NCBI RefSeq assembly: GCF_004027225.2
Contig: NC_044288.2
Location: 18,300,744 to 18,364,743 of the forward strand
Length of the DNA stretch: 64,000 bases
Direction of reading: 5' to 3'
Source of the DNA: Strigops habroptila
Taxonomy: Eukaryota; Chordata; Aves; Psittaciformes; Psittacidae
Positions 1-12,850 of this stretch are shown one piece after another; position 1 is the first letter of the stretch; every line of letters starts with the position of its first letter. The position numbers and the translations under genes are program-made. Below the pieces are notes generated by a model. That model had not been told where the DNA came from and did not search any database. It saw nothing but the letters and a program-made list of their open reading frames with translations.

Positions 1-2059
1 CTCGTATGCTCATGAGTTTATTGTTCTAGATGTGCCTCATTCTGCCATATCCCCTACTGTCCCCAGCCTGGTTTGTCCTTGCTCAGCACCAAGCCCTGCT
101 TGGCGCTTGCTGGCCCATTGCTGGGGTGACCCATGTTCTTCCAGCCCAGGCTCAGGATGTGGTTGGGGAGATGATTAAGCTCCCTGAGAGTGTTGTGCTG
201 TGTGAGCGCTAGTGCAGGGGTGTGCTTTTGCCTGCCCGTGCTGCAGTGGGGACAGGAGTCCTCTCTCACAACAGCAGCTTTCAGGTGCGCATCGCCTGCT
301 GCCCTGCTCCAGCTCCTCCTGTAGCATCCGTGCTAATTACCTTGTGGTTCCTCTCACCTTCTCTTTGCCAAAATGGCTGAGCTTTTCCCAGGAATTTTCT
401 GTTTTCCTCCTGTTCCCATCAGGCTCCCATGTACAGCCAGCCCTGCTGACCACCCCCTGCTCCCCATGTACCCTGCTCTCATCCTCATGACCAGTGGGCT
501 GAGGCACCACCCCAGCACTCTATCTGCTGCAGGAGGCTGGTTCTGTGTTTACTGTTCAGCTATCGCGAGGGCGACTCAGCAGGGGGGAGCTTCCCTCTAA
601 GGATTTGTTATTTCATTAGAAAAAACAGCCAAAGTGGGATGTTATTTTTCCATTCCAGCTGAGAGAGGCTGTAGTTGCTGTTTTCTGACCCAAACCCTGA
701 TGTCTGTTTTTCAATTCTCTGCCTTAATGAAGTGGGACAGAGAAGCGAGAATGGAGCATGCTTTGGCTGTGGATGCAGCTCGTGTTCTTGCAGTACAAGG
801 GCTTATGAGACTGTATTCATAGTTGCATCTCTGCCTCCTACTCTGACCGTGGGTCAGGGGTTCAGGTGAGCCCCAAGCCATGTCACAAAGTGTCCCTGCT
901 GCCTCCAGGCTCCTTTCACAACCAGCCATGGAGGTGGCCCACCATGTCCTGGAGGGACCTTTGCTGGGACTGTCACAGCAGTGCCAACAGACAGCATCTC
1001 AGTGGTGCACTCACTGCACACCCTGGGTCACCTTGCTGAAGGTTGTCCCAAGGTCGGCAACCTCAAGGCAGCTCTCTTCCATAACACACCTTTCCCTATC
1101 CCATTGCTCCTTCCTGCACCCAGCTATTGCCCCATGACTTTAAACTGTTTCCCTTCTTTTTTTGTCCCCCCCCTCCCCTTTCCTTTTTCTCTGTTTCTCT
1201 GTCAGCTTTGTTCACCCCGCTGTGTACCAGGGTTGCCATAGTGACTGCCAGAGCATCTCTGCATCCCGGAGTAGTGGTCCTGTGCTTGCCCTGGCCATGG
1301 TCAGAGAGGGCCAGCTGCCACCTCCTCCCAGGGATGAGGGTCCCTGGGGGCCGTCCTTGTGATACATCCTGGTGTCTGGGAAGATGATAGATTTGGGCAT
1401 GGGGTGGCCCTTGCCAGGTCAGGATGGGGCTGTGCAGCACCTTGTGCAGGGGGCTGTGAGGGGAGCTGGCAGGGCTGGCTGCATGGCACAGCTTCATTCT
1501 CCTCTTGCTGCCAGAATTGTTAATCTTCAATAAATGTTGTTGTTTTTTTTTTTAGTGTGCAAGTGCTACTTAAGGAAAACAGAGGAGCTGCTGCAGCACA
1601 AGCAGTCCCTTTGGGTTTAATGGGCACCACAACCTGCCAGCAGAGCAATATGAGATTGTATAAATATGAGCTGTTCCCCATTGCAGGACATGGGCTTGTT
1701 CCCAGGAACAAGAGGAAAGATGCACATTTTTCCATCCTAGGAGCTGTGCTACTTCTTCTCTTGGTATCATCACCTGTAACCATGCAAGTGCTTGTTGTGA
1801 CTTGACCTTGCCTTGGCCAGGCTCAGGGCTAGGGGGTGCAAACCTCACTGTGTCTTTGGGCAAAGCGCTATCTGGATTCCCAGATCCAGTCTTTGCCCAG
1901 GACTAAGGTAGGTAGTTGGGACTTGAAGGCATTCCCTGGCCGTGGTCTGGTGTTGGACAACGCAAGTGGAGCATGGTTTGGAGGCAGAGTGTGGCTTGTG
2001 GCCTTCTGGTGCTGATTTGCAGACAACAGTGTTATCTCTTCAGTATTTGTCAGAGCTGC

Positions 2060-2290
2060 TGTGCCCCTTTCATGAGATAATTAGGATGACATGTTATTAG
2101 CTGATTACTGGGGAAACATATATTTACTGAGGATTTACTCTGGAAACAACATTAATCTCCTGTATAGTTGCTAAACCCCCATAAATAATCTGATTTTGAT
2201 AATCAATTGCTGTTGCAGCCCCCCCATAAATCTTGATTAAATGCACATTTAATTCACATAAAGTTGCCAAATTTGCTTGTACATTTCTGT
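2060..2290. promoter_or_regulatory. AT-rich island, candidate conserved non-coding element
   Basis: A sharp AT-rich island in GC-rich surroundings with several TAAT/ATTA cores, ttgataatcaattg, and the 11-mer CCCCCATAAAT repeated at 2176-2186 and 2221-2231. It looks like a developmental enhancer core. This is inferred from composition only. Confidence 0.3.
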
Positions 2291-2539
2291 CCTGCTGTTT
2301 GCCTCAGGCAGATGTCTATGTATGTACAAGCTGAAGTCTGTTTATCAGACAGCCTGAAACCAGAGTGTGGTTTGCCAAGGCGGAGCAGTAACAGCAACAC
2401 TCCTCTCCTGTGGTCCCCCATGGAGATCCCAGTACATCCCAGCTTCCTGCTGCCAGAGCTGCTCAAACACAAGTGCTTTGCAAACATCACTGTTGCATGG
2501 TCCTGCCCTGGCTGTTTGTGCTGGGGTTTGCAGTGATGC

Positions 2540-2631
2540 ACTGGATGCGATCCTGTGTAACCTGGCCTAAGTGGCCGGGGTTTGGACAAGATGATCTCCA
2601 GAGGTCCCTTCCAACCATAATGATTCTGTGA
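2540..2631 (+). mobile_element. CR1 LINE 3' end, forward orientation
   Basis: gatcctgtgtaacctggc followed by tttggacaagatgatctcc, agaggtcccttccaacc and a terminal gattctgtga, the standard avian CR1 3' end. About 90 bp. Confidence 0.85.
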
Positions 2632-5099
2632 GGGCAGCAGAAGCAACCATAGGAGACTGCAGCAGGAGCAACCCGGCTTGCCCAAGGCACATGAGCACGG
2701 GTGTGCTCATGGAGGGGCAGGGAGGAGAGATGCGGTTGCTGAAACCCATGCAGAGGCTTTCAACAGTGCTGGCCTGTCATGGGAGCTGAGGTTGTGTTGG
2801 GCTTGGTTGGGTCCTGATCACCTTTGGGCCAGCAGCAGGGACTTCAAGCCTTGGTGCTGACAGATGGGTCAGAGGGGGAAGAAGCGGGGATGTGCAGGGA
2901 GGAGGTGGCTGGCTGAGTCCAGCTCTGTGTGTTGTAGGGACCACACTAATGGTGTGCACCCCAGGGAGGGCTGGGCTTATTGTGGCAGGGCTCTGGAGGT
3001 GCTGGTGACATGGGTCCATGCTGGGGAACCTGGGAGGAGTGTGGTAAACTGCCTTTCATGGTGTGGGCTTTCATTCCTCACATGCACTGCTTGGGTGCTG
3101 AGCCCACAGCTACAGGGACTGATGTTCTTAGGGGTGCAGCATCCCCATTCCTGCTGCCTGTGCCGGCAGCGTCAGCTTGGGCTGTGATGATCTTGGTGAT
3201 GGGGACTGCACTAAGGGAGCCATAAAAGAAACGATGAAGCTGTTCGAATTGCTGGGAAGACATCTCTATGAAGATCTCCTCCTGAGCCTGGCTGGAGCCC
3301 AGCCTGCTAATTATTGTGGTAGGGGAAATACACAAACATACAGATGGCAAGGAGAACAAAAACTGCTGTCTTTTAATATCGAAACTCAGTTTCCATCCAA
3401 CTGAAACCGACACATGGCAGAAGCTAAACAGTAACAGCTTTGAGTGAGCACCTCAGCAGCCTGTGCAGGAGCTCTAGGTGCTGTGGCAGAGCACAGAGTG
3501 GGATCTGCCTTTCCCACGGCAGCGGGATGGACCTAAGCCCATGGCAGCTGCTGGTGGAGGAGCAGGAAAGCCAGGCTGTGGTGGCGACTGGCTGTGCATA
3601 CGTGTGTGAGCGCACACCTATGTGATAGGAGCCAGCCACGGGCAAGGCTTCAGCTGCCAAGAGCCCCAGGATGGCTCTGCACCAGGGGTGACCTGTGGCT
3701 GCTCCATCCTGCTCTGTCCCAGGGACTCCTTAGTGCATCCCTGTGTTGCAGAGAGAGAGTTTCCTCCCTCTCAACCCACCCTTCACCTTTGCTAGGTGGC
3801 TCAGAGCCTCAGATGTGGTCATCTGCGCTGTCACTGCAGTTGCCTGGCTCCCCATCACCATGCTCAGGGGTGCTGCTGGTAGGGGAGCATCCCCTCTGGG
3901 ATATCTTTCTGTTGACCCTTGCAGTGCCAAGGGGTTGCGTTCTTCATAGCTTGTACAAGATGCTGTATCCCATGGGGTTTCACCCTAACTATAGGCACTA
4001 AGGATGGGATCGGTGAGCCTATCACAAGCAGCAAGGGGCTGGTGGCATGGTGTCTTCTAGCACCATGCTGAGGAGCCCGTGGATCAATGACTACCTGTCC
4101 TACAGTGCTTGTGGTGCCTCTAACCTGTTGGTGGCCATGGGGCTCCCTGGCACGGTGCTGGCCCCCACAGCACCCCACCACCTGCACAGCCGTGGTGCCT
4201 GCTGTGTTCCCCTCTGCCACTCGTACATAACCAGATTGTGTGAGCACAATCTTTTTAAGACCACTTAAAGGTTACATTTGGTACCTTTAACAGAATTAAA
4301 GCAGGGATCACAGTAGATTAAGAAAAGCAGTAAACACCCTCTGTGCTGCGTGGTGCTCGGCTGCAGGGACCTGCTGTGGGGTGGTCTATATGAGTTGACT
4401 GCAGGTGTCTGTTTTGTGTCTTCCAAACCCATGGTTGGCAGGCAGTGGGATGGTTCAGCAGGGCTCCAAAGGGATGTGGCAGTGCCCTTCATGCTGCAGC
4501 CCTGGACTGTGTTGCCCCCCTCCCAGGAGCACAGCTGATGAGATCCCAGTTGTTTTAGAAAGCACCTTCCGAGGATATAAGAGGGGATAGAGGAATTTGG
4601 AGCCTGCCAGAGAAGCTCCTGATGGTGTCCTGCCACCAGCCCTGAGCTGTAATTCATCCCCTGGAATGGGACTGGCTGGGGTTGGCTGGTGTTGAGCCTT
4701 CTGTCCTTCTGAGCACGCATTGATAGCATTGAGATTGCTCTGTAACATATACCCCTTCCATGCATCCTATTTATGGGGAGATTGTCCCCTCTGTGACGCC
4801 AGGGCTTGCTTTGCCAGCTGTCACCTCGAGTCCAAATTCCCATTTCATTGCATTAATATCTATACAGTGTCTCTGGATGGAGATTTGATTTCAGTTCCCT
4901 CTGTGGAGTGGAAGGAGTTAAAAATAGCAAATCCAACACCCCTCATTCCCTGGCGATGACGCAGTCTTTCAGGTTGGAGTTACAATGCTAGCATGAATGT
5001 GGTTTAAAATAAAACAAGTGAGTGCACTGCACTCTGCAGAATAGGAGAACAAGCTCCAGTGACATGGAGTCGTCCTCTGGTCTTCTAACCTCTGCCTGC

Positions 5100-5660
5100 A
5101 AAAGGCAAGAATTCCTCTTCCTTGCAGCGCTTGTATTGGCCAGACAAATGATGCTATGAGCAGAGTGATTAGTGGAGTAATACAGGAGATGTTCAGCCCA
5201 TCAGGGAATCAACTGATTGCAGAAGAAACCAGAAAGAAATTAGCTCAGTGCATTATGGTTTGGGCTATCTTTCTAGAGCATCACATGCAGACCACCTTGC
5301 CAAGTATCGTCTGGATGGAGTGATGGGGGCAGAGAGGTGCTGGGCTCAGCAGCGCTGTGCTCCCCCTGCAATAGCAGGGTGCAGGCTGACCCCATAGATC
5401 CTCTCCAGAAGTAGATACCAGGCTATGCAAGCAACAGTCTGCTGCAGGGTGGCGGGTTGCCAGCCTGGCTCCATCTCTTCTAACAGGGCTGTTTCTCTGA
5501 TCTGGCATAGAAAATCCTAAATCCCCACATTTTTCACTCTCCAGACACTGCCCTAGTTTAAAAATGCTGGCTCCTGGCTTGCTTTGTAATATTTTAAATA
5601 TAGCATCCTTTATGTTATTGATGCATGCACCATATGTTTTGAAAACTGCAATGAAATCCA
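5100..5660. promoter_or_regulatory. AT-rich blocks, candidate conserved non-coding elements
   Basis: Two blocks, about 5100-5290 and 5490-5660, with low CpG and many short transcription-factor-like words (gtgattagtgg; ttgatgcatgcaccatatg). They are separated by GC-rich sequence. No repeat family was recognised. Confidence 0.22.
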
Positions 5661-8600
5661 TTGGGCTTGTGGGTGGAGGTTAAAGGGAAAAAGCATTTCC
5701 ATACGGGAAGCCGCAAATACAAAACACAGCAGCAAACAGAAAATCCTTCCATGCATCAGCCAGGAATAAGCTCCTTTCTGTCCTGGCTGTCTCCGGCGTG
5801 CTCGTGTGCGTGTGAGGAGCGAGCCTCAATGTTTCCATTGTGTCAGCTCCTGTCCCGGACACCCTGGCACTGACTCCACAGCCTCCTCCAAGGCCCAGCG
5901 GGAGATGCCACCGTGTCGGAGGCCATCTGACAGCTCCTTTGCCCTTTCCCTTCCTCAGAAAGCCCTTTTGCTGCTTTTGGGTTGGGGTTTTTGTTGGTTT
6001 GGGGGTGGTTTTGTTGGTTGGGATGGATCCCTCCTGCTAAAGCTCGCCCAGGCTGCTGCATCCCTGGCTGGTGGCAACGGGTGGGCTTTGGCAGGGAGGG
6101 GAGAGTCCCCCTGTGCTCCCATGCAGCACTGCCTGCCTCCCAGCACTGAACACAGACTCTATTTAGCAGGAAATTTGGCCTCGGCAAAATGATGAGCTAA
6201 TGGTTTTCATCTCCTGGCCAGGACATCAAGTTTAGTCTCTTCTACCGCGCACATCTGGTACCCCTTGACTCTGGGACCCAAAGGCATCCTCTCACATGGA
6301 CCCTCCAAAGCTGTCCAGTCTGTTTAGAGCAGGAAATAGCATCGTGTGGGCTGGGGCTGGGTCCAGCCCCCCGCCAAGGCACGCTCTCCCTTCGTGCTCG
6401 CTGTGTGAGCTGTTTGTAGCTCACCCACTTGTCACGCATCATGAATAAGATCTGGGGGAGGAGATGGGCTCTGGCCAGTGCTTGGCTGCCTCCCTCAAGA
6501 CCTCCCAGGCCCCTTCCTCAGCCAGCATCACCGCAGCGGAGAGGCTGGGGTGGCCCAAAGCTCCTGCTGGGGGTGGCAGCTCCAGTTTGGCCCCATGCTT
6601 GGAGGGCAGGTGGGATGCAGTGGCCATGTGTGCTGAGGGAGGGAAATGTCACAGGATGCTGGAGGAAGGGATGTGGGGAAAGCTTTCATGTTTGTTCTTG
6701 CTCTGCAGCATCTCATTGCACTGGAGATTCAGGGCTGGGTCTGTGTCACCCCATGGGGCACACATGCCCTGGGGATGGCAGGGTCCAGCAGCGGGGCAGA
6801 AGGTGGCTGCTATGGAGGCGTCCTCCATAGAACGTGCCCTGAGGTGGTTGTCCTGCACCTGGGATCCACAGAGGGCCACCAGGAGCAGCCCTGTGTCTCT
6901 GTGACTGCTCAGGTTGGGTTTGTGCTCATTGAGACCCTTGTCCTAGGGTAGTCCCCAGCCCTGCTTTGGGCTGCAGGCAGCGCTCAAGCCATGGGTGTGT
7001 GATGTGTCTGTGTGCAGGATGCACTCATCTGCCTCACACCCCCTCGCTCGTACACGATTTAGTTGTATCTGTAACAGCTCAGGCAAGGCTCTTATTGAGC
7101 TGAACCAGATGTAAGGATGAAATCCCATCTTCAGCCTCTCAGCAGGGATCCCTGCTCGCCTGCCTCAAATCAACCTTTCTGCAGCCCAAAATGCTGATCT
7201 CGGAGAGTGCTGCACATCTGCTGGGGAGGCAGCGGCTGGCGGGAGCAGTCCTGGCTGCATGTGGCAAGCAGGAGATGCCTCCGGCTGTGGGTCGGGGCTG
7301 GGATGCTGCAGAGAGGTGTGAGAGGGCAGGAGTGTATTTGCTGACTCTGACCATGTCATTGGGTTTGTGTGTAAAGGGGTGGGTTAGTGCAGTGCTGTAG
7401 GAGCCTGGTCTTGCCTCTCCTGGAAGGTGCCACAAGGGCTCCGGACCTGAAGGGCTGTGAGCACCCAGTGCAGGGCTGGCATGCACAGCACAAGGCAGGG
7501 GCTCTCCGCAGCTCCTGATGGCTCCTGTATCCCTGCATCACCCTGGGCATTGCTCCTGCTGCTCATTGCTTCATCAGACCTTCTAAATTGAGGCTGACCC
7601 TCTGAATCAGGAGGCAATCCCTCAAGAGGGACCTGTTCTGGCTTTCTGGGCCCAGATCCAGCATCTTAGCAGCCTCCCAGGTAAAGAGCCGATGTGCATG
7701 CATGCAAGCATCTGCTTGGGGCATCCGAGTGCATGTGTCCCCCGTGTTGGTAGAGCGCCTGTGTCATCATCTGCTGGGGTGAGAGGGAGAGAGAAGAGCT
7801 CTGGGTTCATACCCTGGGGATGCCTGCTGGCTGGCTGCATCCTCCATCTCTCCTTCAGCTTGCACACACACAAGTGCCCCTCGTGCTCTCCCCCCCATGG
7901 CTTCACTGCTCTGTTTTTCTTGAAAGCAAAGCAAATCAATAGTTGTCTGCGCTCCCTGGCAGCTCCACGCAGCTCCCGAGCCCTACACCAAGCACCAAAG
8001 CCATGACCCAAGCTTAGGGTGAAAGTGCCTTGTGCAGGGACCTTAGTGTGGCTGTGGAGAGCTCAGTGAAAATGGGATCTGGTCCTGCAGTGATGGCCCA
8101 GGGCCCTGTGGGCTTGCTCATGGGGCGAGAGCAGCTCTGATGTGGTCCCCTCAGCCCCTGTTTGATACCTCTTGGTAGCCAGGATGTTTTCCTGGCTGCA
8201 CTTGCAGGGAGACCTGTCAGAGCTGGCAGCACAGTTCACCTTGTAGTCATCAGGGCATGGAGATGCCACATATCCCACATGCTGCGGGAAGCATCTCGCT
8301 TCCCAGCACTGCTAGTCCCAAGTCGCTGGTGGAGGTTTCATAGCGCTGCGGTGGATCTGGATAGCAGTTGGACAGCCAAATACTGGGGAGCTGCATCAGC
8401 AGAGAGCAATCCTGCTTACCCCAGAAACATGGTTGGCACTGCCACGGTCCTTGCTGATGCCCCACTGAACTTGGGCTCTGGCATCCTAGAGCCTCGGCCA
8501 CCTCTGGGCATTGCAGCCAGGGCTGGCCATGCGATGGCTGTTGCTTCCCAGCTTCACTGGGGCACAGCCCCCCTGCACCGAGCTGTTCTGGGACTCCTTC

Positions 8601-8889
8601 GGGAGTCCGATCTTGTGTCGGAGCTGGGTGTGAGCTCCAGGGCTGGGAATAGCTAATGTCCTTGCAATGATTTTAAGAGGAAGAAGGAAAGCAAGTGCTT
8701 GGCTTGCAGAGGTGTGCAGCATCCTTGCTCCTGTTGGGCAATGGGCAGAGGGGGCTGCTCGCTGTCCTGCTAGAACCACCCCAGAGCAGGACCTAGGACT
8801 GGCTCCTGGCATTGCCGTGCTGTCCCCTTCTGTTTTAGCATCACTCCTTGCTCCAGGCTCACCACAGCTCCTGCCCTGGGCAGCCATGC

Positions 8890-9060
8890 AGTTCAGCCAT
8901 TATTAATTAAAATGCAATCTACCCTTTCTCTTCCTCTCCCCGAGACACCAAGAACTGCTAAAATATTCTCAGGGATAATAGGGAGGGGAATTAAATAGGA
9001 GCCGTGAAATTTGAGCTGTGTCTTTTGGAGATTTATTGCCATTCCTAGAGCCTGCGATTC
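8890..9060. promoter_or_regulatory. AT-rich island, candidate regulatory element
   Basis: Contains ccattattaattaaaatgc, ctaaaatattctcaggg and gaattaaatagg in GC-rich surroundings. TAATTAA homeodomain-type cores are present. Composition-based call. Confidence 0.25.
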
Positions 9061-11099
9061 CCTGTTGAGTACTATATCTCCAGCCCCACGCTGGGTGGAA
9101 ATACCATGCCTGCCTGCGAGACTGGGCACGCCGTGTAAGATGTACATGCAGCTGCGGCACGGTCAGCCAGAGTGCAGATATGGTGCACCAGGTGCTGCGG
9201 GATCTCTTTTCCATGAGCCACCGCAGGGGCTCAACTCCTCGTCTCTGCCCTGTGTGGGTATTTGCAGCACTCGGTGCCAGCTCTAGGATGCAGCCTGTGG
9301 TCCCTATGAGACAGGCACTCTGGGTGTGATGCTGCATGTTAAGATGAGAACAGTGTTGCTTGTGGAGGGCAGTGCTGGTGAGCAGCAGCCAAGAGGATTT
9401 TGCCTGTAGCTTTGAGCGTTGAGCCCAGGAGGGTGCAGTGGAAGGAGCAGTCCCAGCCCTTGCCCCGCCTGCAAGGGGGGATGCTGGATGCACAGCCTTC
9501 CTTCTCCCACATCTCCCAGTCCTTCCATCCCTCCTGCAAATTGCTGCTGGGAGTGGGAGCATGTGCAAGGTGGGGAGCACAGCAGCAGGGTCTAAGCATT
9601 CCAGACCCTTCTTGGAGGGATGAAACAGGAGGAACTGCCCGGTGCTGTTAGTCATTGCAAAAAATCCCCAAATCCCAGCTGCATCCAGGTTAGGGGGCAG
9701 GTTGGGCCTGGCATGGGGAGGCAGCAGCCACCCTCCCTTGGGGTCCTGCTCTCACCCAGTTTGGGGGTCTGTGAAGCCCAGAGCTCTGCTGGAAGGGGCT
9801 TCCGTGATGCCTGCAGACAGGCAAACGTGCTAGCACGAGGCATCCTGCCTATGGTTGCAGTTCAAGGAGATCTTGTTGCCATGACAAGCTGTACAAGTAT
9901 TATCTGGGAAAAAAGACCCCGGAAGCACTTGGTGGCGATGGGAGAAAAGCAGCCGGCGCAGAGGGCACATACATACGTACCGTGCCAGCCATGCAGTTGT
10001 GGCTGCAGGCACAAGGTATTCACCTGCACACACTGAACTCCTAACATGCATTACCTTCCAGTGTTACACCCCAAAGACCTCCTGCCTTGCTCCAGCCCCC
10101 TCCTTAGCTCCGTGCCCCTCAAACTCCCACACACAGGGGTGCGCAGCCATGGTCCTGGTCTCTCACTGTTCTCCAACCCCTGTGCAGCCATCCTGGCAAA
10201 GGGAGGATGTTAGTGAAGCTCTCAAGAGATGCCAGCCCCATGCTGCAGTGATTGCATGGCAGTGCAGGCTTGTGCCCCCCAAACCCTCTACTTCTTCATT
10301 TAGTTAGTAGTAGGGGCTGGTGAGTGATGGTTAAACTCTAAAGGATGGTTCTGCTGTTAAATACCCCAGTGCCCTGAGTGGGTGCTGCTGCTGGAGTGAG
10401 AGCATCAGCAGTGAGGGGTGCAGTCCAGCTCTGGGCACCTACCCCATGGCACAGAGCAGCGTGGGGCTGGGAATGCCCTTTAAGCCTGTGGCAGGGTACT
10501 TGTTCTCCTCTTTTGCGTAGAGGTGGCAAAAGGACCTGTTTCCCTGGACGGTCCTCTGGGCATGACTGTGCTGCAACCCTGAGGATGCCACACACAGGCT
10601 TGTTCCCCCCGGTGCTCCTTGGCTGCTACCAGGCAGGATGGTTGTTGGGACAGCGTGCTCCCTGCCTCGCCAGCCCAGGGACTAGCTGTCAGGCTGGGGA
10701 GGCTTGTGAGCACTACACAAGGCTTTCTGTTGTCCCGCTGCTGTGTGCTCAAGTCTTCACATCTCCCTGCAGCTGCAGGAACTCAAAGAGCAACTTTTTC
10801 CTCGAGAATCTGTAAGAATCACAATTGCTTTCAGCAAAGCAGGGACATGCGGGGGCCCTGGGTGTGCCAGAGGAGGTACAACGGCTGCAGCCCTGGCCAG
10901 CAGCGGGGTTTTGGGTTTCCCCGGCACGTTGCAGCCCTGCCTGCGCCGGGGAAGCAAACATCCTGCGGGCAGGCAGGGCAGCAGCCGGCAGCGGGGTCAG
11001 CGCGGGGAGACAATCGCTGCTTCCTCAGCGCTCGCGTTGGGAGAATAGTTTCCATGAAGGCAGCCAGAAACAAACTCTGCTCCGTGGGCAGGGCCCTCG

Positions 11100-11212
11100 C
11101 TGTTCACTGCTGCAGCTTTTTCCCTTCTCCCTTCTATCCTCTTTCTCTTCTCCTTCTTTCTATCCTTCTTTACCCTTGTCCTTTGTCTCTGGGGTGTTTT
11201 CTCCCCTTTCAG
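11100..11212 (+). other. Long pyrimidine tract ending in CAG
   Basis: About 110 nt of C/T-rich sequence ending ctcccctttcag. It resembles a very strong 3' splice site, but no coding sequence follows. It could mark an untranslated or alternative ABLIM3 5' exon, or just be a simple pyrimidine repeat. Confidence 0.3.
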
Positions 11213-12025
11213 AGCAGAAGCAGTGTGTCCTCCCACAGTCCAGCTCCCACCCCAGCGCATGGTTCTGCCATGCCTTTGCTGTTAGCACGAGGCTTTGTCA
11301 CCCATTTAGGCACCTTCCCACGCCGCTGGCCAACCACAGCAACTGCCACCACTTGAGTGTGTGTGACAGTGACAGTTTGCTGCCTCCTACCAGTTCCAGC
11401 TTGACATGAGCTCTGGGGAACCCCCCCAGCGTGGGGGAACCCCGCCCAGCACTGGCTGCTTTGCTTCCCAGCACGGTGCTGGGAGCCTGGGGAGCAGAGC
11501 AAGAGGAGAGGGTGGTTGTGCCCGCTCCATCCCTCTGCACGGGCAGTGCTGCCCGTGTGGTGCAAAGCACAGTGCTGGCAGCTCTCTGTGCTGTGCCCAC
11601 TGCCCTGTCCCTCATCCTTTGCTCCTGCCATCCCACAGAAGCAGGGCCTGAGCCTTCGAGCATCCTGAGGTGAGGTTCAAATCCAAGTGAGCACCAGGAT
11701 ATGGGGCTGGAGCAGGACCAGAGTGTGCATTTGAGCTTATCAAGCCTGCTGCAGGGTTTCTCTGGCTGCCAGCCCTCCTAGGAGAGGTTGTGGAGCATAG
11801 ACGGGCCAGGCAGTGGCACAGGAAGAGCAGTGAGGGTGCTGTAGGGTGGGAGCAAGGGGCTGGCACCTTTGCCCTGCACCCTTGACCTATTTCTCCTCAG
11901 AAGGGGCTTGCACAGAGCTTAGCCGCAGTTATCCTCTGTGATACCCAGCCATGATCATTCAGGTCCTCCCCGTGATACCTGGCTAAAGAGGACTACTCCT
12001 TGCCCTGTGTGATGCCGGTGCTGGC

Positions 12026-12053
12026 CCAGCATCCCCATCCCAGCATCCCCATC
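12026..12053 (+). repeat. 14-bp tandem repeat (2 copies plus partial)
   Basis: ccagcatccccatc occurs twice back to back, with a partial third copy. Confidence 0.8.
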
Positions 12054-12689
12054 CCAGCCCCATCCTGCTGCCGCAGCCTCTCCTGCATGGACTTTGCCGC
12101 TTGGCTCCGCTGGCCACCATCCTTGCAGCACCCACACCTTGTCTGTGTCCTGTGTCACACTGAGGAAGGTGATGCAGTGCGGGAGTGACAGCAGTGAGGG
12201 GCAGGGGACAGCGTGAGGCAGGTGGAAGCAGTAATTGGCCATGATCTAATTAGGGAAGCCGAGGGCTCGATTAGGAGCTGTGACACACTGGAGGGGTTTT
12301 AGCTGTAAGTTGCAGATGGCTCTCTTTGCGAGCTGGGATGGTAGAGGAGAGGCTGGCATGGACTTGCTGGGGGCTTGTAATCCTGCCTGCACGATGCTCT
12401 GTGCTGACTAATGGGACTGTTTTCTCATGGCTTGGAAATATCTCAGTGCCTGGTCTGCGTAAGGAGGGTGGTCCCCATTGCTCCTAGCCCACGTTCCCCA
12501 CACTGTTTTCCACTCCCTGTCAGTGCCCATCACAGCCCACTCCTGTGCTGCATGCATGGGGGCAGTAACAGATGCAAAGCAAACACTGGGAGGAGCAGCT
12601 GGAGCCACTTCAGGCTCAAACTGTCCCACAGCAGATCCATGGTACCTGCCCTCAGCCCATGCCTTTATTGGGAGCACCCCGCCTGCCCC

Positions 12690-12850
12690 AGCTTAAAAAC
12701 GTAAATATTAAGTAAGGAACCATGTGACATTTCTGGCTTTTACTTAAGGGAAAGATCAGAACAGAAAATATTTTGACCAAAAGTAAATACGTAATTTTCT
12801 CCTTGATCAAAATGACTTTTATCTGCGGAAGCTGGATGGAAAGCAGTGGC
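12690..12850. promoter_or_regulatory. AT-rich island with inverted repeat, candidate regulatory element
   Basis: AT-rich stretch with an imperfect inverted repeat, attttgaccaa at 12770-12780 and ttgatcaaaat at 12803-12813, 10 of 11 matching, loop 22 bp. It also has tacgtaa and acttaag words. Confidence 0.25.

Noticed and set aside
1529-1560. AATAAA followed by a T-run and TAG, resembling a poly(A) signal or a splice acceptor
   Set aside because: No gene ends or begins here by any other sign. Both signals occur often by chance.
5281-5661. 126-codon open frame on the - strand with a protein-like start
   Set aside because: The first 60 residues look less biased than most chance frames, but no family is recognised and there are no splice partners. 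Treated as part of an AT-rich non-coding block.
5979-6022. T/G-rich stretch with several G runs, possible G-quadruplex
   Set aside because: Loops of 13-14 bases make a stable structure doubtful.
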